64,000 nucleotides of DNA from contig CAWBRV010000003.1 of assembly GCA_963791225.1 (NCBI GenBank), positions 372,001 to 436,000 on the forward strand, in the 5' to 3' direction. The stretch comes from PALSA-612 sp963791225 (lineage in GTDB: Bacteria; Actinomycetota; Thermoleophilia; Gaiellales; Gaiellaceae). The notes under the pieces were generated by a model. The model was not told the DNA's origin and searched no databases. It saw nothing but the letters and a program-made list of their open reading frames with translations. This document shows positions 37,363 to 45,224 of the stretch, one piece after another (the first letter of the stretch is position 1; each line of letters starts with the position of its first letter). The translations under genes were made by a program, and so were the position numbers.

Positions 37363-37968
37363 TCAGTAACCCTGCGGGAACGGGTACGACGACGGGATCG
37401 GCCCGAGCGGCTTTATCGACGCGAGGGTGCCGTAGGCGACGACGATCTCCTGGTGGCTGAGCAGCAGGATCTTGCGCGGGTCGGTGCGGACGCGCTTCGC
37501 GTTCACCCAGACGTACACGTGCCTGGCACCGTTCGCGCAGTAGCCGCCGAGGCACTGCGACGAGAAGCGCAGGCCCCAGACGTCGAAGAAGTTACCCAGC
37601 GTGAACGTCCGGACCGTCGGCGACTCGACGTGGACGATCCCGGACTGGTCGTGCGTGTGCAGCTCGGCAATGAATCGCTGCGGCACGTTGATGCCGATCA
37701 GGGCCGGGACGGGATACAGCTTTCCGTTGACGACGACGTCGAGATGCTCGTGGATGTGCACGCGGACGCCTTCGGTCGGGAGGGCGTGCAGGCCGATCGC
37801 CTGCAACCGCCGGCGAAGATAGAGCCCGTTGTTCGCCGACCACGGCGCCTTGCCGACCATCATCCCGGGGAGCTTTGCCGGGCGGGACGAGACGGCTGCG
37901 TCCGCGCCCGCGCCGGCCGCGAGGACGGCCAGGGCCACGGCCAGAAGGCTGGTGCGCCGGAGGGTCAC
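37363..37968 (-). CDS. Secreted protein of unknown function
   Basis: Exported protein of 201 aa, signal peptide at about 1-25 (LLAVALAVLAAGAGADA). The mature part contains RVHIHEHLDVVVNGKLYPVP (His-x-His-x-His), an ELHTHDQSGIVHVES segment and FFDVWGLRFSSQCLGGYC with two Cys. The clustered His residues suggest a metal site. Similar His-rich exported proteins are frequent in soil actinobacteria but have no assigned function. GTG start 6 nt from CACTAT. Its coding region contains one GTGCCTGGCACC unit (as GARH). Same strand as, and upstream of, the propeller lipoprotein. Confidence 0.65.
   Translation of the reverse strand: MTLRRTSLLAVALAVLAAGAGADAAVSSRPAKLPGMMVGKAPWSANNGLYLRRRLQAIGLHALPTEGVRVHIHEHLDVVVNGKLYPVPALIGINVPQRFIAELHTHDQSGIVHVESPTVRTFTLGNFFDVWGLRFSSQCLGGYCANGARHVYVWVNAKRVRTDPRKILLLSHQEIVVAYGTLASIKPLGPIPSSYPFPQGY
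37519..37530. repeat. Palindromic repeat unit
   Basis: GTGCCTGGCACC in the coding sequence of the secreted His-rich protein. Confidence 0.55.
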
Positions 37969-37974
37969 GACGCC

Positions 37975-37980
37975 ATAGTG
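37975..37980 (-). promoter_or_regulatory. -10 box for the secreted His-rich protein
   Basis: CACTAT on the - strand ending 6 nt before GTG 37968. Confidence 0.4.
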
Positions 37981-38008
37981 CCGTGTCGCGCGGGCTCGTC
38001 GTCCGGGG

Positions 38009-38048
38009 GACCGAAATTACGCGGACCAGACCGAAATTACGCGGACCA
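38009..38048. repeat. Exact tandem duplication of a 20-bp unit
   Basis: GACCGAAATTACGCGGACCA occurs twice head to tail (38009-38028 and 38029-38048), AT-richer than its surroundings. It lies between two divergent exported-protein genes, just upstream of the + strand -10 box. Confidence 0.8.
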
Positions 38049-38063
38049 GGGGGAGCTGGGGGC

Positions 38064-38069
38064 TACCCT
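38064..38069 (+). promoter_or_regulatory. -10 box for the 146-aa exported protein
   Basis: TACCCT ends 6 nt before GTG 38076. The tandem 20-bp repeat occupies the -35 region and could bind a regulator. Confidence 0.5.
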
Positions 38070-38075
38070 GGACAG

Positions 38076-38516
38076 GTGCGCTTCGTGCGGGCAACGGTGC
38101 TCCTCGCCGCGGCGACCGTGGCACTCGCGGTTCCGCTCGTCGTGTTCGCAAGCGGCTCGGCGAAGCGGCAGCCGCCTCCGCGCTTCGTGTTCGGCCGCGC
38201 GGGCGGCAACATCATCCCGTTCCGGGTCACGATCGGCAAGGACGGCCGCGTCTCCTCGACGGGGCCGATCCAGGCGACTGCGGTCACGACGTCGACGGCG
38301 CTGCGCAACGGCCTCGCCAAGCTCGCGCGCACGGAGGGCTTCTTCACGATGGCCACGCTGCTCTCGTGCGGAGCCACGAATCCGGACGTGGCGAGCAGGT
38401 TCATCACGGTCAGCGCCTTCGGCAAGACGCGAACCGTCTTTGCCCGCGGCGCCTGCTATCCGGCGTTCGAGGAGCTGTACGCGGTGCTCGCGGCGTCGAC
38501 CGGCGTCACGCTCTAG
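38076..38516 (+). CDS. Small exported protein of unknown function
   Basis: 146-aa protein with a signal peptide (VRATVLLAAATVALAVPLVVFA). The mature region has RFVFGRAGGNIIPFRVTIGKDGRVSS-type beta strands and two Cys residues (LLSCGATNP, ARGACYPAF) that could form a disulfide. It resembles small secreted beta proteins of Gaiellales-type genomes; no function is known. GTG 38076 is fixed by the leaderless -10 box; upstream in-frame sequence crosses the tandem repeat and is not coding. Convergent with the Ser/Thr kinase gene (36-bp gap). Confidence 0.62.
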   Translation: MRFVRATVLLAAATVALAVPLVVFASGSAKRQPPPRFVFGRAGGNIIPFRVTIGKDGRVSSTGPIQATAVTTSTALRNGLAKLARTEGFFTMATLLSCGATNPDVASRFITVSAFGKTRTVFARGACYPAFEELYAVLAASTGVTL

Positions 38517-38552
38517 ACCGGCCCGGGACCATGGCTCCGCCTGGAGCCTGAC

Positions 38553-41441
38553 TCAGGGGCAGCCGGCTTCGATCTCGGACGACAGCGGATCCGCGGGAAC
38601 GGCCGCCGTGCCGCCGTCCCGGACCCCGAAGAGTGCCGTCCCCGGGTTGCCCGAGGTCACGACGCTCACCCGTACGTTCCAGCCGCCGGGCGCGGCGGTA
38701 GCGGTCACCGTCGTGTACGTCATGCTGCAGGAGCCCTTCTCCTTCTCGAGCAGCGCCCTGACGAGGGCCTCGGCGTCGGCGGCGCTGTGCGCGGAGGACG
38801 GTGTCCCGGAGCTCGAGCTCGGGGCCGACGTGATCGCGTGGCCGTACACCTGCAGGTCGCCGAAGCCGCCGCAGGCCGGGTTCGTGTGGTGGATGAGCAG
38901 GAGGCGAACCGTGTCGCCGACGTGCCCGAGGCTGACCGTGACGCTGGTCGCCGGATAGGCGACGGTCTGCGAGGCGGTGACGGTGCCGTTGTGCAGGACG
39001 TCGACCCTGATGCTCGTGAAGGTGAAGCCGCTCCGGATCGACGAGTCGCTGTTCTGATAGTTCGAGTAGATCGTGATGTGGTCGACGAGGATCGCGCCGT
39101 GCCCGGACGTCCACGTGTAGGTCGACGTGTCGCCTTCCTTCGAGCCGACCGAGAACCAGGAGGTGCCGAGGTTCCCGTCGACTCCGGCAGAGGCCGGGAA
39201 CTGGCCCGAGTACGTCGAGGACGCGTTGACCGTCCCTGCCGAGGTGAGGTCGGTCGCGGGCGACGGTGGTGGAGGCGGCGGTGGCGGCGGTGGTGGAGGC
39301 GGAGGCGCGGTCACGGTCGGCGTCGTGACGGTCGGCGTCGTCACCGTCGGCGTGGTCGTGGTCGAGCCGGGCGGCGCGGGCGTCGAGCCGGGCAGCGGCG
39401 GGATGATCTGGGGCTTCAGCGTCGTCTGGCCGGGGGTCGCGCCCGGGAGCTTGTAGACGGCGGTCGTGCCCGTGACGACGTCGATGGCCCCGAACTCCGG
39501 AGCCTTCTTCGCCTTCACCGGCTCGACGGTCTTGCCCACCGAGAAGCCCGGCCAGCGCTTGCCGACGATCTGGGGATTGCTCGCCAGCTTGCGCGGCGGC
39601 GTCAGCGGGTTGCCGCAGTAGCAGCGGGCGCGCGGGATGCCGAACTCGTCGATGAGCACGGCCGTGCCGCGCTGCAGAACCTCGTCGATGTCGTTCGCCT
39701 TGCCGTCGATGTAACCGTGGTTCGTGACGCGCGTGTCGAACTGGAGGACGACGTCGGTGAGGTTCGAGATGTAGCTGCGCACGTCGCTCTGCGAGATGCC
39801 CTGGACCGCCGCCCAGGCCTTGAGCTTGTCCGTGTTCCGCTCGAGGAACGCGATCATCGCCTTCTTGTCGCAGACCGTGAGCAGCTGCGTGCCGCCGTAG
39901 AGCCCGGGCGCCGTGCCCGTGAAGGTACGGGGCCTGCCGTTGTCCGTGTTCTTGAGCCCGACCGAGAGCGGCAGCCTGAGCTTCGAGAGCGCGCCGATCG
40001 CCGGGTTCAGGTTCCTGAGCAGCCCCGCGTAGATCGGGGCGAGCTTGGCCACGAGGTCGGATTGCGAGATGTCGGTCGGCCCGGTGGCGCCGATCAGCTG
40101 GGCCGGGATCCGCGTGCGCAGGTCGGCCGGGATCTGGAGGCTCGAGACGGGTGTGCCGAGCCTGGGGACGGTCGGCGGGGTGAACGGGTTGTGGCCGAGC
40201 GCCGAGATCGGGTCGAGTGTGAGCGTCTTCGCATCGGCCGTCTTCGAGCCGGTGACGACGATGGCCAGGACCGCTGCGACGACGCCGACCACGACGAGCA
40301 CGATCGGGCCGCCGATTGCGAGCGCACGCTTGCGTTTCCGCTTGCCCGCATCACCGGAGGAGCCCGGCGACGGGGGCGGCGTAGGCGGGGGAGGAGGCGG
40401 CGGCGCAGCGGCAGCAGCAGCGGCGGGCACGGCGGCAGCGGCAGCAGCAGGAGGGACCGCGGGCGCCGGAGCGGCGGGCTCCGCGGCGGCGGCCTGCTCC
40501 TCGGCCGCCTTCGCTGCGGCGATCTCGGCCGGGCCCATCGTGCGCATCACGTCCGGATCGACGCCCGGCAGCGGCTTCGGCGCCTCGCCCTTCGCGGCCG
40601 CCGTGAGCGCGTCGCTCCACGCCTCTGCGCTCGGCCAGCGCTGGTCGGGGTCGGATGCGAGCGCCCTGTGCAGCGTCTCGTCGAGCGCCGGCGAGACGTC
40701 GTCGCGAAGCGACGTGATCCGCACCGGCGGCTCCGCCACCTGCGCTGCGAACAGCCGCCCAGGCGAGTCGTACGGATACGGCACCCGGCCGGCGAGGAGC
40801 TCGTACAGCACGACGCCGGCCGAGTAGATGTCGCTCCGTTCGTCGGCGCGTCCCTCTGTCTGCTCGGGGGCCATGTAGTAGGGCGTGCCGGTCGCGATCG
40901 TCGTCCCGCGCGCGCGCGCGACCGACTTGGCCATGCCGAAGTCGGTCAGGATCAGCTTCTCGTCGCGGTCGTCCCCGTGGTGGGCGGGGATGGACTGGAA
41001 CATGATGTTGGCCGGCTTCAGGTCGCGGTGCACGACCCCGAGCGAGTGCGCGACCTTGAGGCCTTCGGCCACTGCGAGGCTGAGCGCGATCGCCTCGTCG
41101 ACCGTGTAGCGGCCGCCGCTCTCGATCCGGCCGCGCATGCGGTCGTGCAGCGTCCCGCGGTCGGCGAAGTCCATGACGAAGTAGGGGCGTCCGTCGGGGA
41201 GCTCGTCGACGTTGTGGATGCGGACGATGTGGTCGGAGTCGGCGCGCCAGAGGATGCGCCCCTCCTCGAGGAAGCGCTTCCTGACCTCCTCGTCGTGAGC
41301 CCAGTTCTCGGCCAGCACCTTGATGGCGACAGGCGCGGCGAGCGCCTCGTCCTCGGCCAGCCAGACGGTCGCGAACGCGCCCGAGCCGACGACGCGCTCG
41401 GCGCGGTAACGACCGATATACGAGGGGCTGCCGCCAGCCAA
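38553..41441 (-). CDS. Ser/Thr protein kinase with DUF6777-like and discoidin-like extracellular part
   Basis: Membrane receptor kinase of 962 aa. The cytoplasmic kinase domain (about 10-285) is complete: VGSGAFATV (Gly loop), VAIKVLAENW (Lys41), VVHRDLKPANI (Asp140), LTDFGMAK (Asp167) and YMAPEQTEGRADERSDIYS. An Ala/Pro-rich juxtamembrane linker leads to a single TM helix (about 373-396). Outside are a DUF6777-like domain (about 405-700), a Thr/Pro linker with 14 prolines, a discoidin-like domain (about 745-890, NASSTYSGQFPASAGVDGNLGT-type strands) and a C-terminal cap with two Cys. TTG 41441 has GGAGG upstream. It is divergent from the FHA-ABC exporter, its likely substrate. Confidence 0.88.
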   Translation of the reverse strand: MAGGSPSYIGRYRAERVVGSGAFATVWLAEDEALAAPVAIKVLAENWAHDEEVRKRFLEEGRILWRADSDHIVRIHNVDELPDGRPYFVMDFADRGTLHDRMRGRIESGGRYTVDEAIALSLAVAEGLKVAHSLGVVHRDLKPANIMFQSIPAHHGDDRDEKLILTDFGMAKSVARARGTTIATGTPYYMAPEQTEGRADERSDIYSAGVVLYELLAGRVPYPYDSPGRLFAAQVAEPPVRITSLRDDVSPALDETLHRALASDPDQRWPSAEAWSDALTAAAKGEAPKPLPGVDPDVMRTMGPAEIAAAKAAEEQAAAAEPAAPAPAVPPAAAAAAVPAAAAAAAPPPPPPPTPPPSPGSSGDAGKRKRKRALAIGGPIVLVVVGVVAAVLAIVVTGSKTADAKTLTLDPISALGHNPFTPPTVPRLGTPVSSLQIPADLRTRIPAQLIGATGPTDISQSDLVAKLAPIYAGLLRNLNPAIGALSKLRLPLSVGLKNTDNGRPRTFTGTAPGLYGGTQLLTVCDKKAMIAFLERNTDKLKAWAAVQGISQSDVRSYISNLTDVVLQFDTRVTNHGYIDGKANDIDEVLQRGTAVLIDEFGIPRARCYCGNPLTPPRKLASNPQIVGKRWPGFSVGKTVEPVKAKKAPEFGAIDVVTGTTAVYKLPGATPGQTTLKPQIIPPLPGSTPAPPGSTTTTPTVTTPTVTTPTVTAPPPPPPPPPPPPPPSPATDLTSAGTVNASSTYSGQFPASAGVDGNLGTSWFSVGSKEGDTSTYTWTSGHGAILVDHITIYSNYQNSDSSIRSGFTFTSIRVDVLHNGTVTASQTVAYPATSVTVSLGHVGDTVRLLLIHHTNPACGGFGDLQVYGHAITSAPSSSSGTPSSAHSAADAEALVRALLEKEKGSCSMTYTTVTATAAPGGWNVRVSVVTSGNPGTALFGVRDGGTAAVPADPLSSEIEAGCP

Positions 41442-41487
41442 CTGGCCGGATTGTCCTCCATCGTTGCGACCGATGCAATAGGCGGCG

Positions 41488-41493
41488 TAGGAT
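41488..41493 (+). promoter_or_regulatory. -10 box for the FHA-ABC exporter
   Basis: TAGGAT ends exactly 6 nt before CTG 41500. Its TAG is also the stop that closes the exporter frame upstream. Confidence 0.5.
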
Positions 41494-41499
41494 CGGCGC

Positions 41500-43948
41500 C
41501 TGCAGGCGCTCCGGATCGTCACTTCTGCGGGTCAGGTCACGGCCGAGCCAGGCGAGACGGTCACGGTCGGCCGCGGCTCGGGCGCGTGGCTGCGCATCGA
41601 CGACCCGCTCGTCTCGCGCGAGCACCTGCGACTGCACGCCGCCGACGGCGGCTGGGTGGTCGAGGATCTCGGCTCGAGCAACGGCACGTTCGTCGACGGC
41701 GAGCGCCTCGAGCAGTTCCGCGTCGAGACGGAGACGACCGTCCACCTCGGCGACCCCGAGCAGGGGCCGTGGCTGCGGCTGGCGCTCGTCGAGGTGCCCG
41801 ACGCCGAGCCGGTAGACGCCGGGCCGCCCGGCACCGACGAGCAGCTCGGCACCGTCGTGGCCACCGGCGCGGCGGCGGCGGCCGGCATTCGCGGCGGCCC
41901 GCGGCCCGGCGAGCGGACCGTCCTCCACAAGCTCCAGGCCGGCGTGGTCACGATCGGCCGCAGCCCGTCGTCCGACATCGTCCTCGACGATCCGCTCGTC
42001 TCCCGCCACCACGCCGAGCTGCGGGAGCTCCCCGACGGCCGGCGGCAGCTCGTCGACCGCGGGAGCCACAACGGCACGTTCGTCAACGGGCGCCGCGTCG
42101 ACGAAGCGGTCCTCGACCCGCTCGACATGGTCGGCATCGGCGGCTCGGAGTTCCGCGTCACCGGCGACACGCTCGAGCAGATCGAGACCAAGCCGGAGGT
42201 CGGGCTGGCCGCGGTCGGGATCAGCGTCGCGACGCGCGCGGGCGCCGTGCTCACCGACGACGTCGGCTTCGCGCTCGAGGAGGGCTCGCTGCTCGCCGTC
42301 GTCGGGCCTTCGGGCGCCGGGAAGTCGACGCTCCTGGGCGCTCTGACCGGGCTCAGGCGGGCGCCGCGCGGGAGCGTCTACTTCGGCGGCCGCGACCTCT
42401 ACGCCGACTACGACGAGCTCCGGCAGCGAATCGGCTTCGTCCCGCAGGACGACGTCGTCCATCCCGAGCTGACCGTCGAGCAGTCACTGAACTACGCGGC
42501 CGAGCTCCGCTTCGCGCCCGACGTGACCGCGGCCGAACGGCAAGCCCGCGTCCAGGACGTGCTCGTCGAGCTCGACCTCGCGGAACGCCGCGACCTGCCG
42601 GTCGCGAAGCTGTCCGGCGGCCAGCGCAAGCGCGTCAGCGTCGCGATCGAGCTGCTGAGCAAGCCGTCGCTGCTGTTCCTCGACGAGCCGACCTCCGGTC
42701 TCGACCCCGGCCTCGAGCGGAGCCTGATGGAGCTCCTGCGCACGCTCGCCGACGGGGGCCGCACGATCGTGGTCGTCACGCACTCGACGGAGAGCCTGAA
42801 CCTCTGCGACCGTGTGCTCTTCCTCGCGCCCGGCGGCCGCACCGCGTACTACGGGCCGCCGCAGCTCGCGCTCGCGTACTTCGGACTCGAGTCCTACCAG
42901 GAGGTCTTCCGCGAGCTGAGCTCCGACACGCCGGAGGAGTGGAAGGCGCGCTTCCTCGAGTCCGAGCCGGCGAAGCGCTACCTGATCGAGCCGCTCGCCG
43001 GCTACGTCGCCGGGACGAGGCCGGAGGCGCCCGTGGCGCCGCTCCGCCGGCAAACGTGGATCCGCCAGTACTGGATGCTGACGCGCAGGTACGCCCGCGT
43101 GCTGGCGGGCGACCGCGCCAACCTGGTCGCCCTGCTCGCGGCGGCGCCGCTCCTCGGGCTGCTCCAGCTCTGGCGCCTGCCGGCCGACCAGTTCAAGGCG
43201 CTGCCTCCCACCCAGTTCCGGCTCGTCCCGCAGGCGTCGCTGATCCTGCTCGTGCTCGCGATCGGCATGACGATGATGGGCCTGACGGCCTCGCTGCGCG
43301 AGGTCGTCAAGGAGCTCCCGGTCTACAAGCGCGAGCGCGCCGTTGGGCTGAGCACGTCGGCCTACATGCTGTCGAAGGTCAGCGTGCTCGGGTTGATCGT
43401 CTTCTACCAGGCGTTCGCCTACATGGCCGTGTCGACGGCGAACCAGCACGGGCCGAACGACGCTGTCTGGCTCGGCTGGCCGCTCGGGGAGCTGATCATC
43501 GCGGGCGCCATGGTCGGGCTCGCGGCGGTCGTCGCTCGGGCTCCTCTGCTCCTCGGTCGTCAACTCCGTCGCCGCCGCGATCGCGCTGCTCCCGCTCCTG
43601 CTCATCTTCCAGCTCCTGATCATGCAGGGCGGCATCTTCAGCAACAACAAGCCCGTCCTGTACCAGCTGAGCTTCGCGTCGAGCGCGGGCTGGGGCTTCG
43701 CGGACATGGCCTCGACAGTCAAGCTGAACGACCAGCAGGAGACCTGGAACGTCGCCCGGCAGGTCTCCACGATCGACGCGCAGAACCCGCAGAAGCTGTT
43801 CGACGTGCTCGCGCATCCGAGCCGCGGCAACCCGCGCTGGAACCACCAGACGGGGGCGTGGTTCCGCGCTTTGATCGCGCTCCTCGTGCTGACGGTCGCC
43901 GCGCTCGCGATCGCGATCGCCGTGCTGCGACGCTTCGACCCGGTGTGA
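41500..43948 (+). pseudogene. FHA-FHA-ABCG exporter (Rv1747-like), apparent CTG start, frameshifted in the membrane domain
   Basis: Half-transporter with two phosphothreonine-binding FHA domains, an ABC ATPase and a membrane domain, the architecture of mycobacterial Rv1747. FHA1 (about 1-100: VGRGSGAWL, VSREHLRLH, GSSNGTFVDG), FHA2 (about 144-215: TIGRSPSSDI, VSRHHAEL, GSHNGTFVNG), Walker A GPSGAGKST (near 269), signature KLSGGQRKRV, Walker B LLFLDEPTSGLD. TM helices start near 550. At about 43540 one extra base shifts the frame; the C-terminus continues as LLCSSVVNSVAAAIALLPLL and ends DPV at 43948. The frame has no ATG/GTG/TTG before FHA1; CTG 41500 fits the -10 box. If only usual starts count, GTG 41656 loses most of FHA1. 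Confidence 0.8.
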
Positions 43949-45216
43949 CCGTGCGGGGCGGGGCTCTCGTTGCCGCGGCGCTCGCCGCCGCCCTCCTCGC
44001 CGGGCTGTCGCTTTCGGGAGCCGCCGCCACCGCGCGCCTGCCGTCCTGGGCCGAGGTCGCGCCCGGCCTGCGGGCGCCGCTCGACCCACGTTCGGCCAAC
44101 CCCTGCCAGCGAGGCGACTCGAGTTGCTTCGACATCGTGATCGCGGAGCTGCAGCGGCGTGAGAGGGCGCTGGCCGGCTCGTGCGACCACGATGCCCTGT
44201 TCGGGGACCTGTCCCTGCTGATGACCGAGCAGGTGCGTGCCGCGGCCCGGGCGGGGCTGTTCCGGGACCCCCGTCTGCTCGCGCATTTCGACGGCTGGTT
44301 CGCCCGGTTCTACTTCAGCGCCCTCGACAACTGGCGCGCCGGTCGACACGGGACGGTGACGGCGTCCTGGCAGGTCGCGCTCGGTGCCGCGGACGCCCGC
44401 TCCGTGCCTGGCATGGGCGACCTCCTGCTCGGAATCGACGCCCATATCACCGACGATCTCGCCCATGCCGTGGCCGAGGCGTTTCCGTCACAGGGGAGGG
44501 CGATGGATCCGGACTTCCTGCTCGTCAACCGGATCATCGAACGGCTGACCGCGCACGCACTGCGGGACATCTCCGCCCGCTTCGATCCGTCCGTCGTGCT
44601 CGCGCAGCTGCCGATCGCCGTGCGCGCCGGCCGGGCGACGCTCGGAGCGCTCATCGCCGCCTGGCGAAGCGAGGCGTGGCGGAACGGCATCGCCCTCCGT
44701 ACGGCGTCGGCGCAGGCTCGCCCGGCCGTCGAAGCGCGGATCGCTACGACTGCCAGGCTCCGTGCACTCGCGATCCGGGCCGCCACCGCGTACCTCCCGG
44801 TGATTCAGAGCTCCCGCGGCCGCGACGCCTACTGCGCAGTGCACCAGACCGCCCCCGTGGCGGGACCGACGCTCGACCTCGTCGGGCTCTGCGATCGCTC
44901 GCAGCGCTGCTCGACGCTCGCTGCCCGCTGGACGAAAGTCGAGGGTCTCCGCGGCCGCGCGGTCGTCGGCGCGAAGGCGTTCTATCTGAACGGGTGCCTC
45001 TCGTGCCACCGCTACCTCGGTGACGGCACGACCCGTGTCCACGCTCCCGACCTGACCGCCGAGGGCAAGCGGAACCGCGGCGTCGAATGGCAGCTCAGGC
45101 TGCTCCGCTGCCCGACCTGCGTGCTGGTCGGCGTTCCCATGGCACCGCTGCCGTTCATCCACGCCCGCGACGTGGCCGTCTTCCTCGAGGCGTCGAAAGG
45201 CGTCAGGACGCCGTAG
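43945..45216 (+). CDS. DUF5995-like protein fused to a C-terminal cytochrome c motif
   Basis: Exported protein of 423 aa (GTG 43945 overlaps the exporter TGA). A signal peptide (ALVAAALAAALLAGLSLSG) precedes a DUF5995-like domain (about 50-300): SCDHDALFGDLSLLMTEQ, FFARFYFSALDNWRAG-like segment, SWQVALGAADARSV and MGDLLLGIDAHITDDL. The C-terminal part has a heme c motif CLSCH at 351-355 (NGCLSCHRYLGDG), PDLTAEGKRNR, and a candidate axial Met in VGVPMAPLPF (near 399). Other Cys pairs: CDRSQRC and RCPTC. DUF5995 proteins normally lack heme. Likely translationally coupled to the exporter, so perhaps linked in envelope function. Confidence 0.68.
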   Translation: MTVRGGALVAAALAAALLAGLSLSGAAATARLPSWAEVAPGLRAPLDPRSANPCQRGDSSCFDIVIAELQRRERALAGSCDHDALFGDLSLLMTEQVRAAARAGLFRDPRLLAHFDGWFARFYFSALDNWRAGRHGTVTASWQVALGAADARSVPGMGDLLLGIDAHITDDLAHAVAEAFPSQGRAMDPDFLLVNRIIERLTAHALRDISARFDPSVVLAQLPIAVRAGRATLGALIAAWRSEAWRNGIALRTASAQARPAVEARIATTARLRALAIRAATAYLPVIQSSRGRDAYCAVHQTAPVAGPTLDLVGLCDRSQRCSTLAARWTKVEGLRGRAVVGAKAFYLNGCLSCHRYLGDGTTRVHAPDLTAEGKRNRGVEWQLRLLRCPTCVLVGVPMAPLPFIHARDVAVFLEASKGVRTP

Positions 45217-45224
45217 GGCGGGCT

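Noticed and set aside
38787..43619. 1610-codon open frame on the + strand across the kinase and exporter genes
   Set aside because: It is antisense to the kinase and out of frame with the exporter; its translation is Arg/Gly-rich without domains. Long shadow frames are expected at this GC content.
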